From: Girardinichthys multiradiatus
Taxonomy: Eukaryota > Chordata > Actinopteri > Cyprinodontiformes > Goodeidae
Direction: 5' to 3'
DNA: 64,000 nt
Assembly: GCF_021462225.1 (NCBI RefSeq)
Contig: NC_061804.1
Location: 44,331,975-44,395,974, forward strand
The notes beneath the pieces are model-generated. The model ran no database searches, was not told the DNA's origin, and was given only the letters and a program-made list of their open reading frames with translations. The translations under genes were made by a program, and so were the position numbers. Positions 21,961-32,645 of this stretch are shown here, piece after piece; the first letter of the stretch is position 1, and each line of letters starts with the position of its first letter.

Positions 21961-23279
21961 ATGTACAGAAGATGGGACTTTTTGCATGTTTGTTCTCTGT
22001 CTTCATCATTATGTTATGTTGGTTTATTCTTTCCATGTTTTTTTTATTTTTATCAAAGCTTATCAGGTCTGACAGAGCTGTCTCCACATCAGAACAACTG
22101 AGACAAGTAACCGTAAAGGTAACCCTAAGAATACCACAGCGGCAGCGAGGATTGACCTCTGTGACGTTGTACCCCACAGAGGTTATGACAGTTGGTTTCA
22201 GAATGCAGATGTGTACATTTGTGTCCGCACACCTGGGAGGCTAGCAACTGGAAAATGGTGTCCGGACTGGATTTATGTGTACTGAAATTCAAATCCAAAA
22301 GGTTATGTCAACCTGAACTCTAACTATATTCCACAGGGCCGGCAGCAACACATCAGTTTGATTAGAGACAAGTCCACCCAACGAGCTGACACCACTAGAT
22401 ATAATCCCCTGGTAATAACTGTCAGAGAAATGTGGAAGAACCCCTGACCTACTGTTAATCATGCAGAACTTAATGAACTTGTTTTGGTTTTAGGAGCTGA
22501 TGTTTCCGGAAGAGACCCACTGGGATTGTTTCAAATTCAGTTTGTGGATCAACCTAAACCTCCTGATGATGTTCTAGGTATTACTGGTGTTTGCATTTAC
22601 GCTAAAAGCACTAACATGACAGAGTGTATTGCCTGTTCTTCAGCCAGACCACAAATTTTCACTACTCCTGCTCTCCCATGTGGTGTTCCAGATGAGTATA
22701 AGTTAGCCAATCCTATAGCCAATGGGTTTGAATCAATATGTCTTTGGATTACGCCTAACAAAAACGTTGATTGCATTAATTATGTCCACTACAATATGCA
22801 GCGCTTAGCAAACATCACCAGAGATGTATTGGCGTAACTGACCAATTATCCTACAGTTCTCTTATTTTTTGGCAAACCAGAATGGCTTTAGACATATCGT
22901 TGGCTGAAAAGGGAGATGTTTGTGCCATGTTTGGTCCTTTATGTTGTACTTTTATTCCAAATAATGGGTCCTGATGGTTCAGTAACCAGAGCTCTGGATG
23001 GATTATGCAAATTGGCTCCCTGGTACCCTGACTCTGGTGCTGATTCTTTGTCTGATTGGTTTACTGCTACCTTTGGTAAATGGAAGGGTTTTATTATTGC
23101 AGGTATGACTTCTTCTGCCACCTTCGCAAGTATCCTTTGCTGTGCCTTGCCTGTGTATTCTAGTTAATAGATTGATTACCTCTAGGTCATATCAGATGCC
23201 CCTCGTCATAGGTGAAGGGGAACCCTTGGATTGCTCTGATGAGTCTGAAAGTGACTCTCATGATGATGATGCTTTCTAA
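21961..23279 (+). pseudogene. env: Retroviral envelope gene, decayed
   Basis: A hydrophobic leader-like stretch (about 21972-22060) precedes a surface-subunit frame (frame 2, 22088-22837) interrupted by TGA at 22283 and 22445. This carries a CXXC motif, CIAC, near 22629. A frameshift near 22835 moves to frame 1, which holds the transmembrane subunit's WQTRMALDISLAEKGDVC region and the CX6CC motif CAMFGPLCC (about 22921-22947). A second frameshift near 22970 follows. After GKWKGFIIAG comes a membrane span and, in yet another frame, an acidic cytoplasmic tail ending TAA-terminated at about 23279. The layout is that of gamma-type Env, which mediates receptor binding and fusion. The gene is clearly inactive. 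Confidence 0.82.
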
Positions 23280-23811
23280 TAAATTTACCAATATTCAATT
23301 TACATCTATTCAAATAATCCTCCTAATTCTAATGATGTAGAAGTGTACCGAACACACACAAGGTATTTGATAACTCATGATTTCCTTTTGGTAGTATATT
23401 GGTGTACTAATATATTCTACTATATTTTCTTCATTTAATTTTTTTGAGTGTTTGAATTCTTCATATTATTTGTGTATTTATTTTATCTGATCATTCCTTA
23501 AAAGATTGTTGATTGGAGAGATGTTTTGTTTCCATCAGAGTGACAAATTGTTTCCAACAAAGAGGATGACAGTTATAGTAGATTTGTTCTAGTGTTTAGC
23601 TTTGTGATAATGTTTCATTATTCATTTTACATTATTTAGTCAATTTTTATTACTGTGTTTCATATAATCAATTTTTGATTCGTTTTCATTATTAATTTTA
23701 TTACTAATCAATTCACATTTTGAAATTCATTTTCTTGAACATTACTTCATTGTCATTCAGTAAAAATCTTCTTGGGTGTTCAATAACATATGAAACTTGT
23801 TACATTATGAT
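23280..23811. other. AT-rich ERV 3' region between env and polypurine tract
   Basis: Very AT-rich with many TTCATT-like runs and no supported ORF. It would be the untranslated tail of the provirus. Confidence 0.5.
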
Positions 23812-23825
23812 CGAAAAGGGTGGAT
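23812..23825 (+). promoter_or_regulatory. Polypurine tract of the ERV
   Basis: CGAAAAGGGTGGAT lies immediately before the TGTT start of the 3' LTR. Position and purine content fit the plus-strand primer site. Confidence 0.65.
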
Positions 23826-24227
23826 TGTTATGGAAAATTTTTGTGCCTTGCTTTCTTTGCTCCTTGATTCTCCGCAGGAACTGACAAAATTATTAGAAAC
23901 CCTCAGTGTTGTTCCATTCTTCTCTTATTTAGTCTTAGTATAATGGTTTCTCAGCCTTCTGCTTGCACCTGTGTGAGATAATATGTATGCCACACTGTTA
24001 AGATTATGTCGGGGACCTCATCTCTCTGGGTCTCTCAAGTTACCTTGAAAACTGTTGTAGCTTATAAGGAGAACTTTTGCTTTGTCTAGGCAGAACGATT
24101 TGGCAGCACTACTGAGCAAATCTCCAATGCTGTAAAAAATCCTTCTCTCTTGCAAGATTATAATAAAGCTGATTCTGAGTGACAATCATCGGTCTCTGTC
24201 TTGGTAAAAACAAATTTTTCTACAACC
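23826..24227 (+). repeat. ERV 3' LTR
   Basis: It begins TGTTATGG and ends CTACAACC, where the family end is probably AACA. An AATAAA signal is at 24162-24167. It lacks about 13 bases present in the 5' LTR around 'gggacaacaggtttcacctc'. It is followed by CTGC, matching the base quartet before the 5' LTR. Confidence 0.9.
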
Positions 24228-24709
24228 CTGCCAACCCCGCCCCCCAACATAATCACCCACCATTTATCTCCATCTCTAAAAAAATGACATTTTTATTAAC
24301 TTGAATTGCTAATAGTACCCCACAGTTAGGCTGGTCATTGAGCATATCCGTGATTCGTTTCTGGTTCAATGTGGTGTGCTTCAGTTCATTCTATGAGTTA
24401 TTGGAATTTTATTTCCACTTTCCAGTAGTTTCTGATGAAGCAGAGATCAAATTGCTTGAACAAATAACCTTTTTGCCCTTTGATGCTTATTAGCACAAAG
24501 TCAGAACAAATTTTCTCATATTTAGCTTGCAAACAATTAACAGAGTACCACTAAGGGCAGCCCAGTGGTACTTATATATACTAGTTGGTACGGGTTTATG
24601 AGCCATGGCCCAAGCAACACTTTCATTTCAAACTCTTTAATCTCCTAAAGGTATTTTTTTACAGTGCCAGTCTTTTAGCACTTTGTGTGTACTGTGGAAA
24701 AATGACCTA
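24228..24709. other. Non-coding sequence between ERV and Tc1 copy A
   Basis: Starts with a short C-rich block (24228-24260), then AT-rich sequence. Nothing recognisable is seen. Confidence 0.45.
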
Positions 24710-26319
24710 CAGGTCCTTCTCAAAATATTAGCATATTGTGATAAAGTTCATTATTTTCCATAATGTCATGATGAACATTTAACATTCATATATTTTAGAT
24801 TCATTGCACACTAACTGAAATATTTCAGGTCTTTTATTGTCTTAATACGGATGATTTTGGCATACAGCTCATGAAAACCCAAAATTCCTATCTCACAAAA
24901 TTAGCATATCATTAAAAGGGTCTCTAAACGAGCTATGAACCTAATCATCTGAATCAACGAGTTAACTCTAAACACCTGCAAAAGATTCCTGAGGCTTTTA
25001 AAACTCCCAGCCTGGTTCATCACTCAAAACCCCAATCATGGGTAAGACTGCCAACCTGACTGCTGTCCAGAAGGCCACTATTGACACCCTCAAGCAAGAG
25101 GGTAAGACACAGAAATAAATTTCTGAACGAATACGCTGTTCCCAGAGTGCTGTATCAAGGCACCTCAGTGGGAAGTCTGTGGGAAGGAAAAAGTGTGGCA
25201 GAAAACGCTGCACAACGAGAAGAGGTGACCGGACCCTGAGGAAGATTGTGGAGAAGGGCCGATTCCAGGCCTTGGGGGACCTGCGGAAGCAGTGGACTGA
25301 GTCTGGAGTAGAAACATCCAGAGCCACCGTGCACAGGCGTGTGCAGGAAATGGGCTACAGGTGCCGTATTACCCAGGTCAAGCCACTTTTGAACCAGAAA
25401 CAGCGGCAGAAGCGCCTGACCTGGGCTACAGAGAAGCAGCACTGGACTGTTGCTCAGTGGTCCAAAGTACTTTTTTCGGATGAAAGCAAATTCTGCATGT
25501 CATTCGGAAATCAAGGTGCCAGAGTCTGGAGGAAGACTGGGGAGAAGGAAATGCCAAAAGGCCAGAAGTCCAGTGTCAAGTACCCACAGTCAGTGATGGT
25601 CTGGGGTGCCGTGTCAGCTGCTGGTGTTGGTCCACTGTGTTTTATCAAGGGCAGGGTCAATGCAGCTAGCTATCAGGAGATTTTGGAGCACTTCATGCTT
25701 CCATCTGCTGAAAAGCTTTATGGAGATGAAGATTTCATTTTTCAGCACGACCTGGCACCTGCTCACAGTGCCAAAACCACTGGTAAATGGTTTACTGACC
25801 ATGGTATCACTGTGCTCAATTGGCCTGCCAACTCTCCTGACCTGAACTCCATAGAGAATCTGTGGGATATTGTGAAGAGAACGTTGAGAGACTCAAGACC
25901 CAACACTCTGGATGAGCTAAAGGCCGCTATCGAAGCATCCTGGGCCTCCATAAGACCTTAGCAGTGCCACAGGCTGGTTGCCTCCATGCCACGCTGCATT
26001 GAAGCAGTCATTTCTGCCAAAGGATTCCCGACCAAGTATTGAGTGCATAACTGTACATGATTATTTGAAGGTTGACGTTTTTTGTATTAAAAACACTTTT
26101 CTTTTATTGGTCGGATGAAATATGCTAATTTTGTGAGATAGGAATTTTGGGTTTTCATGAGCTGTATGCCAAAATCATCCGTATTAAGACAATACAAGAC
26201 CTGAAATATTTCAGTTAGTGTGCAATGTATCTAAAATATATGAATGTTAAATTTTCATCATGACATTATGGAAAATAATGAACTTTATCACAATATGCTA
26301 ATATTTTGAGAAGGACCTG
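24710..26319 (+). mobile_element. Tc1 element, DD34E, copy A
   Basis: Begins CAGGTCCTTCTCAAAATA and ends with its inverse. TA flanks at 24708-24709 and 26320-26321. Inverted repeats extend about 225 bp at each end, including the 'gaaatatttcaggtctttta' block. Total length is 1610 bp, full size for the family. Copy B (27453-28812) is almost identical outside its deletion, so both transposed recently relative to the other elements here. Confidence 0.95.
25038..26042 (+). pseudogene. DD34E Tc1 transposase with two nonsense codons
   Basis: The frame of 334 codons starts MGKTANLTAVQKATIDTLKQ and ends KGFPTKY at TGA 26040-26042. It is interrupted by TAA at 25116-25118 (copy B has an AAA-GAA reading there) and TAG at 25959-25961 (CAG in copy B). 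The catalytic residues are in LFSDESKF, FQHDLAPAHS and PDLNSIENLW, with 34 residues between the second D and the E. The N-terminal helix-turn-helix and basic linker are present. There is no frameshift, so two single-base changes account for its loss. Confidence 0.93.
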
Positions 26320-26321
26320 TA

Positions 26322-27450
26322 TTTCAGGGGCAGTTTCTTTGTTGAAAAGGCTAAATACTGAAAGGAAGATATTTATCACTCATTATCTGGAGGCCTGTCT
26401 TGTGGGTGGTTAATAGCACACCATCAGACCAAATGTTCTCCTCTACCAAACATTTATCATCAACAAAGCAGGGTGGCTTACGTAGAGGAAGTGTGCTGTA
26501 AGTGGGAGCCTCTTTTATCAGTGCTCTGAGTGATCATTGAGCTAAATATTCAATTATGGAAAAAAGGGCTCGAGTGACAGGAGGCAATCATGCAGTCAGA
26601 GTGATATGTAATTGTTTTCTGATTTGTAATAATAGGGTGAGAGGAAACATTGGCCTACTATAATTGACAGTGAAGAACAAAGTTTTGCAGTGGAGAATTG
26701 GAATCTTCAGGGGATTGAGCTCATAACATGAAGAGAGAAACATGTAGAAAAAGCGAACCAATTAGAATTTTTGACACAGAATAAACGTGTCTTAACATTA
26801 TGAATGTTTATCCAAACGTAAATAAATATGGTAATTCTTCACAACAAAGCTTATTATATGTGGCAGAGGACAGTAGGTTTACGGTAAGGTCATGTCCTGT
26901 CTCTTCCTATATACCTCTCAAAATGTTGTCCAGTACACAACATTTTAAGAGGTATTGTTGCAAGCACAATTTTTATACCATAACTCTTTCAGATTTTTTT
27001 CACGACAAATTCACAGAAATATTTGCTCTTAACCCCTAAATCGTAAACATACAATGTTGGAGTTAAACTCTTTGTTTTGTGTCAGTAATCAGAAGGGACC
27101 TTGGCATGTCTGAGTTAAGAATTAGGAGGGTTTTTTAGGGGTGAACTAAATAAATGCATTTTATCGAGGCACTCTTACATCTATAAAGTATATCTGTGGC
27201 TTTGTTGGGGTGTTCTACTGTGTCAGGATGGGGTTAGGTTACGTTTGCTGGGACGTGACCGTCTTCCCCATTGTGGACTAAGCATCTTCATAGCATTGTG
27301 TGACCCTTCGTTACTGGTCAATGCAGAAATTATCCAAACTTAACAAGAAATCAAACATGCTATTGTATCAAATGCGTAGAAGGGGAATGCTGGAGTGTTG
27401 TTTACTTAAAGCAGCTCTTCTCACGTCACCATTGTTCAATTCAAGGCAGA
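26322..27450. other. Non-coding spacer between the two Tc1 copies
   Basis: No recognised element or defensible ORF. A frame at 26800-27039 is open for 79 codons without recognisable motifs. Confidence 0.45.
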
Positions 27451-27452
27451 TA

Positions 27453-28812
27453 CAGGTCCTTCTCAAAATATTAGCATATTGTGATAAAGTTCATTATTTT
27501 CCATAATGTCATGATGAAAATTTAACATTCATATATTTTAGATTCATTGCACACTAACTGAAATATTTCAGGTCTTTTATTGTCTTAATACGGATGATTT
27601 TGGCATACAGCTCATGAAAACCCAAAATTCCTATCTCACAAAATTAGCATATCATTAAAAGGGTCTCTAAACGAGCTATGAACCTAATCATCTGAATCAA
27701 CGAGTTATCTCTAAACACCTGCAAAAGATTCCTGAGGCCTTTAAAACTCCCAGCCTGGTTCATCACTCAAAACCCCAATCATGGGTAAGACTGCCGACCT
27801 GACTGCTGTCCAGAAGGCCACTATTGACACCCTCAAGCAAGAGGGTAAGACACAGAAAGAAATTTCTGAACGAATAGGCTGTTCCCAGAGTGCTGTATCA
27901 AGGCACCTCAGTGGGAAGTCTGTGGGAAGGAAAAAGTGTGGCAGAAAACGCTGCACGACGAGAAGCGGTGACTGGACCCTGAGGAAGATTGTGGAGAAGG
28001 GCCGATTCCAGACCTTGGGGGACCCGCGGAAGCAGTGGACTGAGTCTGGAGTAGAAACATCCAGAGCCACCGTGCACAGGTGTGTGCAGGAAATGGGCTA
28101 CAGGTGCCGCATTCCCCAGGTCAAGCCACTTTTGAACCAGAAACAGTGGCAGAAGCGCCTGACTTGGGCTACAGAGAAGCAGCACCGGACTGTTGCTCAG
28201 TGGTCCAAAGTACTTTTTTCGGATGAAAGCAAATTCTGCATGTCATTCGGAAATCAAGGTGCCAGAGTCTGGAGGAAGACTGGGGAGAAGGAAATTGTAT
28301 CACTGTGCTCAATTGGCCTGCCAACTCTCCTGACCTGAACCCCATAGAGAATCTGTGGGATATTGTGAAGAGAACGTTGAGAGACTCAAGACCCAACACT
28401 CTGGATGAGCTAAAGGCCGCTATCGAAGCATCTTGGGCCTCCATTAGACCTCAGCAGTGCCACAGGCTGATAGCCTCCATGCCACGCCGCATTGAAGCAG
28501 TCATTTCCGCCAAAGGATTCCCGACCAAGTATTGAGTGCATAACTGTACATGATTATTTGAAGGTTGACGTTTTTTGTATTAAAAACACTTTTCTTTTTT
28601 TGGTCGGATGAAATATGCTAATTTTGTGAGATAGGAATTTTGGGTTTTCATGAGCTGTATGCCACAATCATCCGTATTAAGACAATAAAAGACCTGAAAT
28701 ATTTCAGTTAGTGTGCAATGAATCTAAAATATATGAATGTTACATTTTCAACATTACATTATGGAAAATAATGAACTTTATCACAATATGCTAATATTTT
28801 GAGAAGGACCTG
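27453..28812 (+). mobile_element. Tc1 element, DD34E, copy B with internal deletion
   Basis: Same ends as copy A, with TA at 27451-27452 and 28813-28814. It is 1360 bp, 250 bp shorter because of one deletion at 28295/28297 relative to copy A positions 25552-25804. The ends look intact, so it could in principle have been moved in trans. Confidence 0.95.
27781..28535 (+). pseudogene. DD34E Tc1 transposase with 250-bp deletion
   Basis: The frame starts at ATG 27781 (MGKTADLTAVQ) and lacks both nonsense codons of copy A. A 250-bp deletion removes the region from after the first catalytic Asp through the second and shifts the frame, so the first reading ends at 28338. The C-terminal part continues in another frame (28305-28535: NWPANSPDLNPIENLW to PTKY). 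The second catalytic Asp is missing, so the protein would be inactive. Confidence 0.93.
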
Positions 28813-29499
28813 TATACAATGTGATGATGGTGATGAGATGTAAGATCAGCTCCTGCTTCATCTGTCTCACTCTAGCTTGCCAAACTGTTGCTAAAATAAT
28901 GAAAACCTTGTTTATATATCTTTTTAACACAATATTTTCAGCAAAATAGTCTTTGAAAATAAAAATATTTGAATTGGTTGGTGATTTGACCATAACTATT
29001 TGTGTACCCGTCCCACCCCACTCAAAACCTGCCCTCAATCCACACATATACAGTATATAGAGAAAGACCACTCCTCCTTGATCCGCCACCTTAACGTGGT
29101 GGAGGGGTTTGAGTGCTCGAATGATACTAGAAGCTATGTTGTCTGGGGCTTAAATGCCCCTGGTAGGGTGTCCCATGGCAAACAGGCTCTAGGTGATGGG
29201 TCAGACAAAGAGCGGTTCAAGAACCCCTCATGACGACTATTAAATTGAGGCACGTGACGTCGCCCGGTATGACAGAGCCAGGGTCCCACACTGGAGCCAG
29301 GCCTGGGGTCGGGACCCGTCGGAGAGCGCCTGGTGGCTGGGTTGCTCCTCGCGGGACCCAGCCGGGCCAAGCCCGAACGAGAGACGTGAGGCCATCCCCC
29401 AGTGGGCCCACCACCTGCAGGGGGAACCGTGAAGGACCGGTGCAAAGAGGATTGGGCGCCAGACAAAGGTGGAGACCTCGGCGGCCCGATCTCCGGATG

Positions 29500-29975
29500 C
29501 TTAGGCTGGCTCTAGGGACGTGGAATGGGGGGGGAAGGAGCCTGATCTTGTGCGGAAGGTCGAGAGTTATCAACTAGAAATAGTTTTGCTCGCCTCCACG
29601 TACAGCGTGGGTTCTGGAACCCATCTCCTTGGGAGGGGCTGGACTCTCTTCTACTCTGGAGTGGCCCACGGGGAGAGGCGTCGGGCTGTGGTGGGTTTGC
29701 TTGTTGCCCCCCAGCTCAGCCGTCTCGTGTTGGGGTTTAACCCAGTGGATGAGAGGGTCGCATCCCTGCGTCTTCGGGTTGGGGACAGGTCTCTGACTGT
29801 GGTTTCAGACTACAGGCCGAGCGGTAGTGCGGAGTACCCGGCCTTCTTGGCGAACCTGTCAGGGTTGCTGGATAGTGCCCCTTCCGGGGACTCCATTATT
29901 CTGTTGGGGGACTTCAATGCCCACGTGGGAAACGACAGTGACATCTGGAGAGGTGTGATCAGGAGGAATGGAACT
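29500..29975 (+). pseudogene. LINE AP-endonuclease domain
   Basis: The reading contains LRLALGTWNGGG in one frame and, from 29550 in another, the run VESYQLEIVLLAST, then LTVVSDYRPSGSAEYPAF and the hallmark GDFNAHVGNDSD (about 29908-29943). These are the APE-type endonuclease motifs that nick target DNA. A frameshift separates the first conserved block from the rest. The reading continues into a junction near 29990-30040. Confidence 0.85.
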
Positions 29976-30039
29976 TTAATGGACAGGATTTCTAGGCGCA
30001 GTCAAGGGCCTGAGGGGTCTGGTTTGGGGACCAGAGGAT

Positions 30040-30832
30040 TTCGTCTCTTCTTTTTGCAGATGATGTGGTCCTGCTGGCCCCCTCTAGCCAGGACCTATAG
30101 CATGTGCTGGGGCAGTTCGCAGCCGAGCGTGAAGCAGCTGGGATGAAGATCAGCTCCTCCAAGTCCGAGGCCATGGTTCTCGACCGGAAAAGGGTGGGTT
30201 GTCCACTTTAGGTTGGAGGGGAGTTCCTGCCTCAAGTGGAGGAGTTCAAGTATCTCAGGGTCTTGTTCACGACTAAGGGAAGAATGGAGTGGGAGATCGA
30301 CATACGGATCGGTGCGGCTGCCGCAGTAATGGGGGCGCTGTGCTGGTCCGTTGTGGTGAAGAGAGAGCTGAGCCAAAAAGCGAAGCTCTCGATTTACCGG
30401 TCAGTCTACATTCCTACCCTCACCTAAGGCCATGAACTTTGGGTCATGACCGAAAGAACGAGATCCCGGATACAAGCGGCTGAAATGAGCTTCCTCCATA
30501 GGGTGGCCTGGCACTCCCTTAGAGATAGGGTGAGGAGCTCGGCCATCCGGGAGGGGCTCGGAGTAGAGCTGCTGCTCCTCCACATTGAGAGGAGCCAGTT
30601 GAGGTGGCTCGGGCATCTATACCGGATGCCTCCTGGACGCCTTCCTCGAGAGGTGTTCCAGGCACGTCCCATCGGGAGGAGGCCCAGTGAATGGCCCAGG
30701 ACACGCTGGAGGGACTATATCTCTCAGCTGGCTTGGGAACAACTTGGGCTAACCCCGGAGGAGCTGGAGGAGGGGTCTGGGGAGAGGGATGTCTGGGAGT
30801 CTCTGCTGCCCCCGCGATCCGGTCCCGGATAA
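30040..30832 (+). pseudogene. LINE reverse transcriptase motif C and C-terminal domain
   Basis: Immediately after the endonuclease the sequence jumps to the RT catalytic motif LFADDVVLLAPSS (about 30046-30090), so fingers and palm motifs A-B are missing. The C-terminal half (30446-30832) reads ERSQLRWLGHLYRMPPGRLP and WRDYISQLAWEQLG, typical of the C-terminal domain of this LINE group. It has several stops, including TAG at 30098 and TAA at 30425. It is not functional. Confidence 0.85.
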
Positions 30833-31033
30833 GTGGAAGACTATGAATACGAGTACGAGAAAGACCAAGTGACATAATGGCTTTTTACACTGATGAATAA
30901 ACACAAACTATATTAATCATAATATGCTCTGCCACCAATAACCCCCACCTGCAACTTGCGGGATGGGGAGGGGTTGGATATTAGGTTGGAGTCGGATGTC
31001 CGACTCTAACCTCAAGCCATTTTGATTGGATAG

Positions 31034-31730
31034 TGTCAGGATGTGACATTTTGTGTTTTATTTTGTTTACTGATTATCATATTTCTCCAGCCCCTCTGGT
31101 TAGGTTGTGTTTACTTATTGTTTACATTTTGTTTGTTTACATCCTAGTCCTTGTGTTCTCTGCTTCCCTTCCTGTCTGTTCAGTCTGTGTGGTGTTAGGT
31201 TTCACTACTGTGTAATCTGGTTTGCTTTGTGGGTTCCTTGTTCGTTCTTAGGTTTGGTGTTTCTTATGTTCCCTTCAGTTTCTCAGTTTCCTTCAGTTCA
31301 TGTTTATCTCTGATTCTTATGCTTTATTTTTATCTTTGTTTATAGTTTTTGTTTTAGGTCTGCTCGGTGTCTTGTTAATTACTTGTATTAGGTTCACTTG
31401 TTCCCTCTGCCTTCCTGCCTCCTTGCCTCACCTGTCTTTAGTTCCTTTGATTACCTGCCTTTGTTTTCTCTCTGCATATTAGTTGGTTTGTTTCATTATG
31501 TTTTTGTGGGTTCCTTGCATTACAACTCGACCCTTTATCCTCGTCCCTGCCTTGAGTCTCCTTGTTCCTGCAGTGTCTGCAATGTAAGTGTTTGGATCTC
31601 GACCCTGTTCAGTACCTGCAGTGTTTTTGTTACGTTTTGACTTTTTTGATTAAAGCTGAGACTGCTTTTTGAATTGCTGCTTCCAAGCTCTTGTCTGCGC
31701 TTCGGTCCACTGCAAAACCCCACCGTGACA
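31034..31730 (+). repeat. Solo LTR of a gypsy-type element with 5-bp duplication
   Basis: It begins TGTCAGGATGTGACATTT and ends CCCCACCGTGACA, with TGTCA/TGACA inverted ends. GATAG occurs on both flanks (31029-31033 and 31731-31735). The end 'gcgcttcggtccactgc' resembles the 3' portion of the gypsy LTR at 4196. T-rich U3 gives several chance ORFs, which I discount. Confidence 0.9.
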
Positions 31731-31899
31731 GATAGTCCTTCTCCTTCTCTCTAAATGTCAGCGTGTAGTCCTTCAGTGAAGTTAAGTTTAAGTAAGATGT
31801 TAGTTTTAAGTTGGATATTATGCTGACATTTTCTCTTTGTGGTTCACTGCTGGAAGGAATGGCTTTTCATGCTGTCTGCTCTGGCAGAGGGCAGAAAGT

Positions 31900-32267
31900 G
31901 AGATTCCGTGTTCTCGCTGCTACATGTAGTGGTTCTAAGTGTAACTAAATATAGTGGCAAACAATAACTACAAGCTAACCTGTCAGAATGAACTGAAACA
32001 ATAAAGACTAACACAGGGAGCTAAACTAGGAATAAGGCTGGAAAGAACTGCAAATATAAAGGGAAATGAATACTGAGTAAATAATAACCGAAAGGGAACT
32101 AAGGCCTAGGGGAGGAACTAGTAGGCCACTGAGAAGGGGATAGGAGAGCACAGGAAAACAGAGAAAATAATGAAACGTAGTAAATAAACCAAAGGGACAG
32201 AATATACAGAACAGTCACAAATGAACAAGCACAATACCCAAAATTGCACATCCTGACACCCCATCAG
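31900..32267 (-). repeat. Truncated LTR, antisense
   Basis: Read on the minus strand from 32267 it begins TGTCAGGATGTGCAATTT and continues T-rich, like the solo LTR at 31034. The other end is not found, so the left limit is approximate. The two may be relatives lying tail to tail. Confidence 0.55.
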
Positions 32268-32348
32268 ATACCGCTCCCCCTCTTTTAATGCTAATACAAA
32301 TGAATAAGAGGATTTCAAAATAACAAATTCAGGCAACTGGTAATATAC

Positions 32349-32420
32349 ACACTCCTGATCAAAATCTGAAGACCAGTTAAAAATGGCAATAAATTGCATT
32401 TTCATCATTTTGCACAGTAT
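32349..32420 (+). repeat. Possible Tc1-type terminal fragment
   Basis: 'cactcctgatcaaaatctga' followed by 'agaccagttaaaaatggcaa' resembles one terminal repeat of a fish Tc1-like element. No partner repeat or transposase is nearby. Confidence 0.4.
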
Positions 32421-32479
32421 CCTGTAAATCTCTCTGACCTTGGGACAGTAGTACATGCTGTTCAAGAAGCCCACACAAA

Positions 32480-32608
32480 ATGTAGTTGCCTCCTATGAAG
32501 ATGGTCAAAGGGTTATGGGTAGGGTCAGGTTCAGGCCATAGAAATGAATGAAAATGAATGGAAGTCAATGGAAAGTTCTCAAAAAGATAGTAATCCATGG
32601 ATCCATGG

Positions 32609-32645
<37 letters not shown>

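Larger units (their letters stand above)
11267..24227 (+). mobile_element. Endogenous retrovirus (gamma/epsilon-like), env retained, gag-pol lost
   Basis: Two related LTRs (11267-11681 and 23826-24227) bound the locus and are flanked by the same four bases, CTGC (11263-11266 and 24228-24231), the expected integration duplication. A tRNA-type primer-binding site follows the 5' LTR and a purine tract precedes the 3' LTR. A decayed env occupies about 21960-23279. I could not recognise gag or pol in 11702-16658 or 18120-21960. Later insertions enlarged the locus to 13 kb: a solo LTR at 16659-18119 and a 2.4-kb repeat at 18682-21125. LTRs differ by several small indels and substitutions, so the provirus is not recent. 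Confidence 0.85.
29071..30856 (+). mobile_element. APE-type LINE, internally deleted, with 11-bp target duplication
   Basis: The same 11 bases, GAGAAAGACCA, flank the body at 29060-29070 and 30857-30867, the scar of target-primed reverse transcription. The 5' part (to about 29480) is GC-rich leader beginning near 'gatccgccaccttaacgtgg'. The ORF keeps the endonuclease and the C-terminal end but has lost most of the reverse transcriptase. The 3' end is a short 'ggataagtggaagactatg' tail. It was probably inserted already deleted or deleted afterwards; the duplicated flank shows both original ends survive. Confidence 0.92.

Noticed and set aside
31033..31640. Several Leu/Phe/Cys-rich plus-strand frames
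   Set aside because: They arise from the T-rich U3 of a solo LTR with a clean 5-bp duplication.
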